A stretch of DNA of 64,000 nucleotides, from positions 7,347,001-7,411,000 of the forward strand of contig NZ_CP121666.1 in the NCBI RefSeq assembly GCF_029714325.1, written 5' to 3'. Each line of letters begins with the position of its first letter. Position 1 is the first letter of the stretch. The DNA comes from Bradyrhizobium sp. CB1717 (GTDB lineage: Bacteria > Pseudomonadota > Alphaproteobacteria > Rhizobiales > Xanthobacteraceae). Both the position numbers and the translations under genes were made by a program. Under the pieces are notes generated by a model that saw only the letters and a list, made by a program, of their open reading frames with translations, made no database searches and was not told where the DNA came from. Below, piece by piece: positions 34,012-43,489 of this stretch.

Positions 34012-34997
34012 TCAGAACGCCTCGAGGAAGGCGAGCAGGCGGTCGTTCGGCTGGAAGCGGGCTGGCTTGCCGCGCTCGTACGGCTTGAGCTTCGCCAGGG
34101 CAGCTTCCTTCAGGGCGAGGTGGGCGTGCAGGTACGTCTGCGTCGTCTCGACCGATTCATGACCGAGCCACAGCGCGATCACGGACAGTCGACGCCGGCC
34201 TGTTCGCAGCGCTGTGCCTCAGCACGTGCGGTGACACGCTCTTGGCCTTCAAAGACGGGCAACTCTTGCGAGCGACACGAACATGCTTTCCCAGCAGGGA
34301 CTGGACGCTGTCGGCACTGAGCCGGCCCCCGTGCACGTTGGGGAACAACGCCGTTGCTCCCTTTCCGCAACGGTTCCTTGAGCCATGCCTGGAGCGCACA
34401 CCGAGCCAGTGTGGTCAGCGGAGTGGTTCGCTCCTTCCGCCCTTTACCGACGCATCGTACGTGTGCACCAGACCCGAGGTGGACGGCATCCCGGTCAAGG
34501 CCAGCTCCGAGAGGCGCAAGCCCGTCTGAGCCGCGACCGCAGCAAGGTGTGATCGCGGCGACCAAGCCACGTCGTTCGATCGGGCACGGCGAGAACCGCC
34601 TCGATCTCGGGGCGCCTCAGGAAGTGCACCTGTCGCTTGTTGTGGCGTTTGCTCGGTATGGCAAGCACGTGCTGGATCAGCGCACTGTGTGCCGGTTCCT
34701 CGAAGGACACGAACCTGAAGAAGGATCTGATGGCCGTCAGACGCAGGTTAGGCGTCTTCGCGCTGGCGCCGCGCTTACCTCGAGATCGGTGAGGAACGCG
34801 CCGATGAACGTTGCATCCAGATCGGCGAGCGTCAGGGCCGATGGGGACTTCCGCAGCCGCTCCTGTGCGAACATGAACAGCAGCCGGAACGTGTCCCTGT
34901 AGGAGCCGATCGTGTGGGCGCTAACATTGCGCTGGCGCATGAGGTGATCGGTGAAGAAGCGCTCGATCAACGTGGCGACGTTGCGGGCGGGCTTCAT
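34012..34997 (-). pseudogene. Older ritC recombinase, frameshifted
   Basis: Starts MKPARNVATLIERFFTDHLM and continues RNVSAHTIGSYRDTFRLL; later frames give HVLAIPSKRHNKRQVHFL, HVRCVGKGRKERTTPLTT, and the end ERGKPARFQPNDRLLAFLEA. At least three frame changes are needed. The start overlaps the ritB stop, typical of RIT operons. Confidence 0.75.
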
Positions 34998-35189
34998 GGC
35001 GTCACCTCCCATCGCCGATCGAGACGCCGCGCCGCTTCTTCCATCAACTCGGGACAGGCCGAGAGATACCAGTAGGTATCGCGGACGCAGGCGTGGCCGA
35101 GGTAAGTGGAGAGAGCTGGGAGTTGCTGCTCGACGTCCTTGCCTTCGCGATACCAGTCGAGCAGCGTCCGGATGGCGAAGCGATGACGG
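34994..35189 (-). pseudogene. Older ritB recombinase, 3' part
   Basis: The segment reads RFAIRTLLDWYREGKDVEQQ, LPALSTYLGHACVRDTYWYL, containing the catalytic His of LGH and the nucleophile Tyr. It is the continuation of the 5' part at 38623-39335 on the far side of the inserted younger element. Confidence 0.8.
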
Positions 35190-35216
35190 TAATTCCGCTG
35201 GCGGAATTACCGTCAT
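35183..35216. repeat. 34-bp perfect palindrome at the left end of the inner RIT element
   Basis: ATGACGGTAATTCCGC, two bases, then GCGGAATTACCGTCAT: 16-bp arms that pair perfectly. It joins the target sequence ATGACGG to the start of the left inverted repeat (CCGTCAT). The right end has no such insert. Confidence 0.8.
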
Positions 35217-35315
35217 AGTTCCGGCACCCCGATTATTCCGGCAACTGGCGGCGAGCTGCTGCATTTTCCGGGGGATCACGCGAGCGTGGGCGCATCGTTG
35301 GCGGAATAATCAGAG
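35210..35315 (+). repeat. Left terminal inverted repeat of the RIT element
   Basis: Pairs with 38517-38622 over 106 bp with only a few mismatches. Each repeat contains two inverted copies of GATTATTCCGSCAAC about 60 bp apart, likely recombinase core sites. Confidence 0.9.
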
Positions 35316-35362
35316 CAGTCTCCCATTTGGGGATCGTTCCCCCAGTTTTGAGGAGACGGACG

Positions 35363-36595
35363 ATGACGATTACTCACAACGGTGCTGCAAACACATCAGA
35401 TCAACGTGTCTGCGGCGGGCCGCTAGCTTGTTACATCGACAGATTCGCGGAGTTCCTGGTTTGCGAGGGTTACACCTCGCGGACAGTAAAGGTGAAGCGG
35501 ACTCTGGTGGCGGATCTCAGCCGCTGGCTCGCACGACGTGGACTGCCGCTGGCAAGATTTGATGAGGAGAGGCTCAAGCAGTTTCACGCCTACCATCGCC
35601 ACTCGCTGCGGCGCGGCGATGTGTTTACCGGCCATCAGTTGCTGGAGTTTTTACGCCGCCTCGGAGTCATCTCTTCGTTATCACAAAAGATGGACCGAAC
35701 CGCTCTCGATCGGATTATTCGAGACTACGACAGATTCCTGAGTTCGGAGCGCGGCCTAGCACGCGCGACGGTGGTTTGCTATCTGCCGATCGTGAGGAAA
35801 CTTCTGACCGAGCGCTTCGGGACCCAGGCGCTGCGCCTTGAGGACCTGCGCTCAGGGGACCTGACTCGCTTCATTCTTCGTCAAGGACGGCGCGTCAGTC
35901 GCGTTCATGCCCGGACAACAGTCACGGCGCTGCGCTCGTTTCTGCGTTTCCTGCTCCAGCGTGGGGCTATAAAGATTGACTTGGCCGCCGCGCTGCCCGG
36001 GGTCGCTCACTGGCGATTGTCTCACATCCCCAAGTCGCTACCGCCGGAACAGGTCGAGCGACTGCTCCGCAGCTGTGATCGCAACACGCCGTCCGGCCAA
36101 CGTGACTACGCCATCTTGCTGCTGTTGGCTCGACTGGGCTTGCGCGGCGGAGAAGTCCTGGCGATGACCTTGGACGACCTGGACTGGGAGAACGGCGAGA
36201 TGATTGTGCGCGGCAAGGGTCAGCGGTTGGAACGATTGCCATTGCCCAGAGATGTCGGGACGGCCCTGGTTCACTATCTGCGTCACGTCCGTCCCGCGTG
36301 TTCGTCGCGTAATGTCTTTATCCGATTGAAAGCTCCGCTGCGCGGCCTTCGCCTCACCGCTATTTGCTGCGTGGTTCGCCGCGCCCTCGAGCGCGCGGGA
36401 TTAGACTCGGATTTCAAAGGGGCGCACTTGTTGAGGCATTCCCTGGCGACCACGATGTTGGGCAGAGGCGCATCCTTGGGCGAGATCGGTCAACTCCTCC
36501 GTCACAAGCAGCCGACGACCACGCAAATCTACGCCAAGGTCGATGTCAAGGCGCTGCGCGGCATTGCCCTTCCCTGGATGGGAGGTGCGTCATGA
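35363..36595 (+). CDS. RIT element recombinase A (tyrosine recombinase)
   Basis: The 410-residue tyrosine recombinase has Arg in LLARLGLRGGEVLAM, the box HLLRHSLATTML, and the nucleophile Tyr in LRHKQPTTTQIYAKV. An N-terminal SAM-like domain (FAEFLVCEGYTSRTVKVKRT) and a core-binding domain (DYDRFLSSERGLARATV) come first. RIT recombinases act together to move the element. AGGAGA is eight bases before the ATG. Its stop overlaps the next start (ATGA). Confidence 0.9.
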   Translation: MTITHNGAANTSDQRVCGGPLACYIDRFAEFLVCEGYTSRTVKVKRTLVADLSRWLARRGLPLARFDEERLKQFHAYHRHSLRRGDVFTGHQLLEFLRRLGVISSLSQKMDRTALDRIIRDYDRFLSSERGLARATVVCYLPIVRKLLTERFGTQALRLEDLRSGDLTRFILRQGRRVSRVHARTTVTALRSFLRFLLQRGAIKIDLAAALPGVAHWRLSHIPKSLPPEQVERLLRSCDRNTPSGQRDYAILLLLARLGLRGGEVLAMTLDDLDWENGEMIVRGKGQRLERLPLPRDVGTALVHYLRHVRPACSSRNVFIRLKAPLRGLRLTAICCVVRRALERAGLDSDFKGAHLLRHSLATTMLGRGASLGEIGQLLRHKQPTTTQIYAKVDVKALRGIALPWMGGAS

Positions 36596-37527
36596 GCTCG
36601 TTGCGAACCGCGCTCGATGATTATCTCGGCGCCCGTCGCGCCTTGGGACACAAGCTCATTCTGACAGGACGTCTGTTGCGGCGATTTGTCGACTTTTCCG
36701 AACACGTGCACGCCGATTACATCACGACTGAACTGGCTTTGAAGTGGGCAACCCAGCCGGCCCATGCACAGCCTTCTCAGTGGGCCAACCGTTTGGGGAT
36801 GGTGCGCCGTTTCGCCCGGTACTGCTACGCCAACGATCCGCGCACCATGGTGCCGCCTCCCGACTTGCTTCCCCATCGGTACCGTCGGGTCGCGCCCTAT
36901 ATCTATAGCGACGAGCAGATCATCCGTCTATTGAAGGCGGCTCGGCGGTTGCCGTCCACGATCGGCCTGCGACCGCACACCTATGCCACGCTATTCGGGC
37001 TGTATGTTGCCACCGGTCTGCGAGCCAACGAGGCATTGTGTCTTCGTCGTGAGGACGTGGACCTCGCTAACGGCGTGCTGACGATCCGGGATAGTAAGTT
37101 TGGCAAGACGAGAATCGTGCCGGTGCATTTGTCCACGCGGCGGGCGTTGGAGCGCTACGCGAAGCTTCGGGATCATTTGTGCCGCACGCCCGCCAGTCCC
37201 CACTTCTTCCTCTCCGACCGCGGAACCCGCGTGACGTATGACATGCTGCGATGGACGTTCGTTAAAGTCTCCCATGAGATCGGCCTGCGCGCTCCCGGCG
37301 ACTCGCACGGACCTCGTCTGCATGGATTCCGTCACCGGCTGGCCATCAATACGCTTCTCAAATGGTATCGCGGCGGGATCGATGTCGAGCGCCGTCTGCC
37401 CACGCTCGCCACCTACTTGGGGCACGCACATATCACGGACACCCAGTGGTACTTGACGGCAACCCCGCAGTTGTTGCGCCACGCGCTAAGACGAGTGGAG
37501 CGATCCGAGCGGAGGGCCCGTCCATGA
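36592..37527 (+). CDS. RIT element recombinase B (tyrosine recombinase)
   Basis: The 311-residue protein starts MSSLRTALDDYLGARRALGH and has Arg in YVATGLRANEALCLRR, the box HGFRHRLAINTL, and Tyr in YLGHAHITDTQWYLTAT. It is the middle gene of the trio, coupled at both ends by four-base overlaps. Its homologue in the older element is the gene this element inserted into, at the FRHR codons. Confidence 0.9.
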   Translation: MSSLRTALDDYLGARRALGHKLILTGRLLRRFVDFSEHVHADYITTELALKWATQPAHAQPSQWANRLGMVRRFARYCYANDPRTMVPPPDLLPHRYRRVAPYIYSDEQIIRLLKAARRLPSTIGLRPHTYATLFGLYVATGLRANEALCLRREDVDLANGVLTIRDSKFGKTRIVPVHLSTRRALERYAKLRDHLCRTPASPHFFLSDRGTRVTYDMLRWTFVKVSHEIGLRAPGDSHGPRLHGFRHRLAINTLLKWYRGGIDVERRLPTLATYLGHAHITDTQWYLTATPQLLRHALRRVERSERRARP

Positions 37528-38522
37528 AGGGTGCCAGCCAGTTCCCCGCTCTGTTGGAGTCATTCTTCATGGACCGCCTGATGCGACAGCGGCAGGCAAG
37601 TCCCCATACGATCGCAAGCTACCGCGACACCTTTCGCTTGCTGATGCAGTATGCACAGCCACGGCTCCGCAAAACCCCTTCGCAGTTGGTTTTGCCGGAC
37701 CTGGACACGGCATTCCTCGGCACGTTCCTCGATCATCTTGAGAGAAAACGCGACAACAGCGCCCGTAGTCGCAATGTACGTTTGGCCGCAATTCATTCGT
37801 TCTTTCGCTACGTCGCATTGCATGCGCCCGAGTACAGCGCCTTGGCGCAGCGTGTGCTTGCCATACCCAGCAAACGCTACGCGCGACGACCTATATGCTT
37901 TCTCACCGCGGTCGAAATTGACGTTCTGCTCGCCGCGCCGAACCTCAACACTTGGAGCGGACGACGCGATCGAGCCCTGTTGCTGCTCGCTGTGCAGACC
38001 GGCTTACGCGCATCGGAAGTGATCGGCTTGCGCTGCGAGAACATCGTGCTGGGTACGGGCGCGCACGTGCAGTGCTTGGGTAAAGGACGGAAGACAAGAT
38101 GTACTCCGCTTCGCAGAGAGACCGTTACGGTTTTGCGCGCGTGGTTGCGAGAACGCCAGGGGCGGCCGTCTGATCCGGTCTTTCCCACTACGCGAGGACG
38201 AGCGTTAGGCTCCGACGGCCTGGAGTACTTGCTCAACAAACATCTCGCCGTTGCGCGTCGTCAGTGCCCGACGTTAACCAAAAAACGCGTAACGTTCCAT
38301 TCCTTGAGGCATTCGCTTGCGATGAACCTTCTTCACCACGGCGTCGATCGCTCCGTGATCGCGCTCTGGCTGGGGCATGAGAATGTCGAGACGACATCCA
38401 TTTACCTGCACGCCGACATGCAGCTGAAGGAACAGGCATTGGCAATGACTACAGCAACACGAGTTCCCGCATCCCGCTATCGACCGAGCGATCGCGTCCT
38501 GGCATTCCTGCAAGCACTCTGA
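37524..38522 (+). CDS. RIT element recombinase C (tyrosine recombinase)
   Basis: The 332-residue protein has an N-terminal domain (FFMDRLMRQRQASPHTIASY), Arg in LAVQTGLRASEVIGLRCE, the box HSLRHSLAMNLLHHG, and Tyr in LGHENVETTSIYLHAD. All four catalytic positions are present. The gene ends inside the right inverted repeat, whose first bases overlap the stop codon. Complete and probably functional. Confidence 0.9.
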   Translation: MKGASQFPALLESFFMDRLMRQRQASPHTIASYRDTFRLLMQYAQPRLRKTPSQLVLPDLDTAFLGTFLDHLERKRDNSARSRNVRLAAIHSFFRYVALHAPEYSALAQRVLAIPSKRYARRPICFLTAVEIDVLLAAPNLNTWSGRRDRALLLLAVQTGLRASEVIGLRCENIVLGTGAHVQCLGKGRKTRCTPLRRETVTVLRAWLRERQGRPSDPVFPTTRGRALGSDGLEYLLNKHLAVARRQCPTLTKKRVTFHSLRHSLAMNLLHHGVDRSVIALWLGHENVETTSIYLHADMQLKEQALAMTTATRVPASRYRPSDRVLAFLQAL

Positions 38523-38622
38523 TTATTCCGCCAACGATGCGCCCACGCTCGCGTAATCCCCCGGAAGCTGCAGCAGCTCGCCGCCAGTTGCCGGAATAAT
38601 CGGGGTGCCGGAACTATGACGG
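38517..38622 (-). repeat. Right terminal inverted repeat of the RIT element
   Basis: Reverse complement of 35210-35315 with few mismatches. It ends CTATGACGG, directly followed by the interrupted recombinase codons. Confidence 0.9.
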
Positions 38623-39335
38623 AAGTCGTGCACGCGTGGCCCGCTACGATCACCTGGGTGCCGCAGCCCGATCTCCCTAGACAATCGCCAGAAGACGCGA
38701 TGAACGTACTGGTGCAGCAAGCGGCCTCCCTGTTCGGCAACGAAGAAGGTCGAGCCGCAGCGTGATCCGAGCAGCGCATCGCGCCGATCGGCGTAGTCGC
38801 GCAGCGCGGTTCTCGTCGTCGGATGCAATGGCACGAGCCGCGACTTGCCGAACTTGGTCAGCCGGACCGTCAGCACGCCGGCGTCGAGGTCGACGTCATC
38901 ACGCTCATATGCGCATGCTGTCACCGCGATCAGTCCGAACAGGGTATGGTAGGTCCATCGGCGCAGCCCGTCCGCTGGCGGCAGAGCCAGCGCCGCCATC
39001 AGCAACGCATCGATCTCCGCGTCGCTGTAGACATAGGGCTTGGCGTGCTTCCATCCAGGCAGCATGCCGACGGGCGGCACCTCCGTTCTCGGATCGAAGT
39101 TGGCGACATGGCGCGCGAACCCGCGCACGTCGCTCAATCGCAACGACCAGGATGCATGACGATCGGGCGGCAGCGTTGCCCATTCCATTGCCAGCTTCGT
39201 CGTGATGATGCTGGCTTTGCGCTTCTCTATGAAGGCGACGAAGTCGGCGAGCCGACGGGTCTGGTGCTCGTACTTGTATCCCAACCCCTTGCGCATGCTC
39301 AGGTACTTATAGAGTGCGGAGCGCAGATCGGTCAT
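38623..39335 (-). pseudogene. Older ritB recombinase, 5' part
   Basis: Starts MTDLRSALYKYLSMRKGLGY and runs to GPRVHDFRH, where the younger element begins. The region normally reading TGLRxxEALxLRRDDVDL has a deletion (LIAVTACAYERDDVDL), so the catalytic Arg is gone. The gene was therefore defective by more than the insertion. Confidence 0.8.
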
Positions 39336-39337
39336 TG

Positions 39338-39660
39338 CACGCCTCCCGGCCCGGGCAGGCTCAATGTTCTCAGCGCATCGATGTCGACCTCGCGTAAATC
39401 CGGGTGGTGTCGTGGTTCTCGTGCCGCAGCAACTGTCCGATTTCCGACAAGGTCGCCCCAGATCGGAGAAGCTCTGTAGCGAGGCTGGCGGAAGATATGG
39501 GCGCCGCGGTGGGCGCAACCTTCGATTCCAACGCGATCGAGAGCGGCCTTGGCGATCATGGTGATCGCGCATCCGGAAGCAAACCCGACGTGTGGCGGGA
39601 GTGTGCGGACGAACAGCCGTCGGCACGACGACTTTGAAGGCCATCCTGCATGCCAACCTC
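39338..39660 (-). pseudogene. Older ritA recombinase, C-terminal remnant
   Basis: Frame-shifted pieces give GCAHRGAHIFR and VDIDALRTLSLPGPGG, matching the C-terminal end of a ritA product (HxxRHS to IYAKVDxxALR). The upstream two thirds are missing. Confidence 0.55.
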
Positions 39661-40243
39661 ATTGCGACTGCTTCGTTAACACGAACGCTGTCGTCGTCCC
39701 TGGTCGGCGCAACGCCGCTGGTGGGGAAAACTGGCCGATCCCGCTCCGAGGGGCCCTCTTGGAGTCTGGTTCGGCATTCGCGCGAGCGACCCTCGCTCTC
39801 GTTCCTTCTAGGCTTTTAGATGAGCGACTTCGGCCTTGGCTGCACGCCTCCTAATCGCGCTTTTCCATCGCTACCGTCTTCTTATCGGTGCGCTTGAATG
39901 AAAGATGTTTCAGCGGGGCAGCACAGGCTGCGCGCGACACTTGAGCGATCAGGCAGGTCTGGCACGATGTCGCTGTCCCCTGCGGCCACATCTGACGCTG
40001 ATTGCTCCTCAGCGCGGCGTGAAGTTCCAGGTAGGGGTCTTCAAGATCCTGGCCAGCCGTCCGGATGAACCAAATGAGCGGATGTCTCATGCGCCTGGCT
40101 TGTTTATGCCTCGTCCCGCGCAAGGTGTCAGGCGCTAAGCACGCGGCCCTGCAGGCTGGCTTTAGCTTTTCATACCTTCGCGACGACTTGCCATGGTAGT
40201 GCAGGCGCAACGTTCGGGGCATCGAGGCTCACGACAGCAGAGC
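39661..40243. other. Stretch without a supported gene between RIT and cspA
   Basis: A minus-strand frame of 123 codons (39851-40222) is open but has no recognisable domain, no good ribosome site and an arginine-rich composition typical of shadow frames. I see nothing firm here. Confidence 0.35.
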
Positions 40244-40444
40244 TTAACCAATGCGCAGGTTTTCTGCCGATGTTTTGCCAGGGCGCCCGGTCCCTAGTTC
40301 GTAGCTGATCTTGCCTCCCTCTGGCAGTTCGCTCAGCCCCGCTTTCTTGACCGCAGATATGTGCACGAACACGTTAGAACCGCCTTCATCTGGCTTGATG
40401 AATCCATAGCCTTTGATTGCATTGAACCACTTCACAGTCCCCAT
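40244..40444 (-). CDS. CspA-family cold-shock protein
   Basis: The 66-residue protein contains the RNA-binding signatures TVKWFNAIKGYGFIKPDEG and NVFVHISAVKKAGL, the whole length of a single cold-shock domain. It binds single-stranded RNA or DNA and prevents secondary structure. GYGFI replaces the usual GFGFI. The start at 40444 gives the normal N-terminus; a longer frame to 40510 adds an unlikely extension. It stands alone between decayed sequence. Confidence 0.88.
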   Translation of the reverse strand: MGTVKWFNAIKGYGFIKPDEGGSNVFVHISAVKKAGLSELPEGGKISYELGTGRPGKTSAENLRIG

Positions 40445-40510
40445 CGCCAATTTTGTATCGCTCCTTGATAAAAAACGCTCGCGCACTGGGTATAGCTGCA
40501 TTCGCTCCAC

Positions 40511-41312
40511 CGCAACGGAAATCGCAACAGGATCGGAATCAAGGGATCACAACGACCCTTCTCGCCCATTTGTACGCATCGTATCCGATGCACGTCGCCG
40601 GCGTTGACAACCGGCAATGGATGTAACGAGTCCATCGGTCGTACAGTCAAGATCGGCTTGCGGCACCCGTGCCATAGGCAGGAAGACGAAAGGTGGATCA
40701 ATCGGCTGTTCAAGAATTCATGACGGGCGGCATCATCCTTTTCGGAAGATCGCCGCGGCCAGCACAACAAGCTCTTACACGTGAGCGATCGGTCTGTCGT
40801 GTAAACCGCGGAGCATTGCTCGACGACAGCTTGGCTTGATTTCGTCACGGCTGGCTAACAGTGTTGCAAAGTCCCGTGTCTTGCCTTCCAAAGAGGAGAC
40901 GTGGATGACACACTGGCACCAAGGAGCTTGATTGTCGACCGCACACCTGCAGAGCCCCGAAACCTCGTGACCGCAGGACCGCTTCAGCACGACGCCGCCA
41001 GTGTTGGCCGTCGCAGAACATTGCCTTCACGTTCATGCAGACGAACAGCATCTAATGGAAGAAGACAATGCGACACGTGTCCTGTGTAAGAGCCCGTAGG
41101 CCGCGCTCCACATTGCCCATTTGTCGCCGTCTGTCGATCACTTTCGATGATAGCTTGGTATTCGGTGAGCCGCGCAAAGCATTCAAGCGCAGCGAACACG
41201 CTTCTTCAGATCTCCGCACCGCTCGACTTGGGCCACTCAGCGGCCACCGATGACGCTTTCTGTCGTTCTATCCACCCTGTCGTTGGTGGAATGTACCGAT
41301 CTCGACATAACG
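40511..41312. other. Long stretch without a supported gene
   Basis: Only short frames with no motifs. It probably includes the promoter of the cold-shock gene and decayed island sequence. Confidence 0.35.
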
Positions 41313-41340
41313 CTTGAACCGCACGTGGCGTCAGATTGTA
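41313..41340 (+). promoter_or_regulatory. 28-bp conserved element upstream of the carboxylase operon (copy A)
   Basis: CTTGAA-C-CG-C-ACGTGGCGTCA-GA-TTGTA. It matches copies at 55057-55084 (25 of 28 bases) and 46703-46730 (25 of 28). The stretch GTCAGATTGTAGGATCTTAA at its right part faintly resembles a tts-box. It lies 0.66 kb before the carboxylase genes. Confidence 0.6.
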
Positions 41341-41404
41341 GGATCTTAACGCAGGCGCGACCGTGTCTGGCCACCCAACGGCTTTCGGCTAATGAGAATC
41401 GCGA

Positions 41405-41821
41405 ATGTCTCACTATCTTTTGCGCACTTTCCGCCCCAGCCTGTCCCGGAGAACTTCCACGAAAGGTCCGTCGCACCTTCAATGCCCACCGGTTTCCTGG
41501 CTTGATGCGCTGGGGATTAGAGACTTTCGTCAAATACATCAGCCAGCGGACGGACGCGGCTCTTCGCCTGCAGCGCCTACCGGTGAGATTTCACGCCGCG
41601 CTTGTCGGATCTTTGGCTCCAACGAGAAGGAGCTTGCGCATGTGGCGCTCGGTTTCAGCGAAGAAGCGAGAGGAGACCATCCTTCCGCGATCATCGTGCT
41701 GATCGCCAAGGAGGCCGATGACCATGCCAACGAACAGGAGCGCGCGCAGTTGATCAACAGTTCCATAAGTAAGCAGGCCGGGCCGTCTGTAATCAAGCAT
41801 CAATGGCGACCTGCGGCTTGA
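41405..41821 (+). CDS. Unknown protein between the 28-bp element and the carboxylase genes
   Basis: A 138-codon frame whose second half looks like coding sequence (KELAHVALGFSEEARGDHPS, AIIVLIAKEADDHANEQERA). The first 50 residues look non-coding, so the real start may be internal or lost. The opposite strand is open too, which lowers confidence. It begins 65 bp after the 28-bp element. Confidence 0.3.
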   Translation: MSHYLLRTFRPSLSRRTSTKGPSHLQCPPVSWLDALGIRDFRQIHQPADGRGSSPAAPTGEISRRACRIFGSNEKELAHVALGFSEEARGDHPSAIIVLIAKEADDHANEQERAQLINSSISKQAGPSVIKHQWRPAA

Positions 41822-42003
41822 GAGAGCTGCGCGTTACGACCTTTTGCAGCTCGAATTCGACCATCGGAACTCCCCGAGTCCCTCGGCCCGCAGGCTCCGA
41901 AGCAATTCAACTCTTCCAAGCCGGCACCCCATGGGCAGGCCGCCGTCGCACCTGACGACAGCGCCGTTAAACGAGGGCTAAGTCGGCTTGGCTTTTGACG
42001 AAG

Positions 42004-43488
42004 ATGTGGAAAATGAAGCAATTGCCCTTTGATACAGTTTTGATCGCTAATAGAGGTGAGATTGCTGTACGTATCATCAAGACCCTACGCAAGCTCGGGC
42101 TTCGCTCTGCAATCGTGTACCACGAGATCGATGCGGACACTCCCGCGGTCTCGATGGCCGACGCCGCTATACCAATCAGCGGGCGTACACCCATTGCGGC
42201 ATATCTCGATATCGCCCAGATCATCGCTGCTACTCACAAAGCGCGGGCCGGCGCCCTTCACCCTGGCTATGGCTTTCTATCAGAGAATGTCGAGTGCGCC
42301 CGCGCGGTTATAAAGGCTGGCATCACCTTCATCGGTCCGGCTCCCGAAAGCATAGAACTCATGGGCGATAAAATTCGCGCTCGCGACTTCGTCCAGCGGA
42401 ACGGATTTCCGGTCGCACCTTGCGCAGTTGAAGAAGACGATCCAGGGACATTCTTATCTCGCGCGCGAGCAGTCGGGGCCCCTTTGCTCGTCAAACCTTC
42501 GGCGGGCGGCGGTGGTAAGGGAATGCGGATTGTGCGCGATCTCGGATCGCTGGAGGACGCGATTGCGCAAGCTCGCAGTGAGGCTCAGCGATACTTCGGA
42601 TGCAGTCGGCTTTATGTCGAACGATACATCGAACATCCGCGGCATCTCGAAGTTCAGGTGCTCGGCGACACGTTCGGACACGTTTTGCATCTTTTCGAGC
42701 GGGAGTGCTCGGTCCAACGACGATTCCAAAAGATCATCGAGGAAACGCCCTCGCCAGCGTTAACCTCCGATATGCGTCAACGATTATGCGACGCCGCCGT
42801 CGGAATCACGCGTGCAGCCAACTATCATAATGCCGGAACTGTTGAGTTCATTTTTGACGGAACAGAGTTCTATTTTCTTGAGATGAACACGCGCTTACAG
42901 GTCGAGCATCCAGTGACCGAGATGATCACCGGCATCGATCTTGTTGCCGAACAAATCTATGCCGCCGCCGGCTGTAAACTCGGATTTTCGCAATCCGACA
43001 TCTTGCAAAGTGGTCATGCGGTCGAAGTCCGGTTGTGTGCAGAAGCGCCGGAACGAGGGTACGCACCCACAACCGGCAAGATACTTATGCTCGAGTATCC
43101 GGAGGGCGACGACATACGGATCGACAGTGGCATCTCGGAAGGTCAGAGAATTACGACCGCATTCGATCCCTTGCTCGCGAAGATTATCGTGCATTCGCCC
43201 ACACGCTTGGAAGCTGTGCAGAAGGCAGGTCGCGCTATCCGGGAATTGGTACTTCTCGGCTGTGAAACAAACGCGAGCTCCCTGGCGCGCATCCTCGCGG
43301 ATGAGGGATTTCTACGCGGCCAAGTTCATACGGGATATCTCGACGCGAATCCGTTGCTTGCAGAGAGTGGCTCGGGGGGCGCACTGCCGCCCTTCTTGGC
43401 AGCAGCCGCTCTGCTGACAAGACAGGTCCGAGACTCCGCGGATGCTGTACCCAAGCTTCACGCGGCGCTAGGAAGCTGGAGAAATTGA
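42004..43488 (+). CDS. accC: Acyl-CoA carboxylase, biotin carboxylase subunit
   Basis: This is a complete ATP-grasp biotin carboxylase: FDTVLIANRGEIAVRII at the start, the ATP loop KPSAGGGGKGMRIVRD, the HLEVQVLGD block, ECSVQRRFQKIIEETPS with the catalytic Glu, and EMNTRLQVEHPVTEM. It carboxylates biotin with ATP and bicarbonate. The next gene, two bases on, is its biotin carrier. The start at 42004 is uncertain; 42013 is equally plausible. A second chromosomal set is expected elsewhere, so this is a dedicated island copy. Confidence 0.93.
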   Translation: MWKMKQLPFDTVLIANRGEIAVRIIKTLRKLGLRSAIVYHEIDADTPAVSMADAAIPISGRTPIAAYLDIAQIIAATHKARAGALHPGYGFLSENVECARAVIKAGITFIGPAPESIELMGDKIRARDFVQRNGFPVAPCAVEEDDPGTFLSRARAVGAPLLVKPSAGGGGKGMRIVRDLGSLEDAIAQARSEAQRYFGCSRLYVERYIEHPRHLEVQVLGDTFGHVLHLFERECSVQRRFQKIIEETPSPALTSDMRQRLCDAAVGITRAANYHNAGTVEFIFDGTEFYFLEMNTRLQVEHPVTEMITGIDLVAEQIYAAAGCKLGFSQSDILQSGHAVEVRLCAEAPERGYAPTTGKILMLEYPEGDDIRIDSGISEGQRITTAFDPLLAKIIVHSPTRLEAVQKAGRAIRELVLLGCETNASSLARILADEGFLRGQVHTGYLDANPLLAESGSGGALPPFLAAAALLTRQVRDSADAVPKLHAALGSWRN

Positions 43489-43489
43489 G

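Larger units (their letters stand above)
35210..38622 (+). mobile_element. Intact RIT (recombinase-in-trio) element
   Basis: Three overlapping tyrosine recombinase genes are enclosed by 106-bp near-perfect inverted repeats (35210-35315 and 38517-38622). The element interrupts the ritB of an older RIT at the codons of its HDFRH active-site motif. ATGACGG is present at both junctions and may be a 7-bp target duplication. All three genes look complete, so it may still be mobile. Confidence 0.9.
33905..39660 (-). mobile_element. Older RIT (recombinase-in-trio) element, decayed and interrupted
   Basis: Reading the minus strand, remnants of three tyrosine recombinases occur in order: a short ritA tail (39338-39660), ritB (39335 to 38623, resuming 35189 to 34994) and ritC (34997 to 34012). 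Its left end carries a CATAGTTCGG sequence near 33915, like the CATAGTTCC end of the younger element. The ritA gene is truncated and ritC has several frameshifts. The younger element sits inside ritB. Confidence 0.75.

Noticed and set aside
36364..37527. A longer start for the middle RIT recombinase
   Set aside because: The first 76 codons lie antisense or out of frame to the preceding recombinase; the ATGA overlap at 36592 is the natural start.
39851..40222. A 123-residue protein on the minus strand
   Set aside because: No motif, no ribosome site, and arginine/cysteine-rich composition typical of a shadow frame in GC-rich DNA.
41313..41340. The 28-bp element as a nod box or a sigma54 promoter
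   Set aside because: It lacks the ATC-N9-GAT pattern of nod boxes, and the spacing from TGGC to TTGTA is one base short of the -24/-12 rule with GC replaced by TA.
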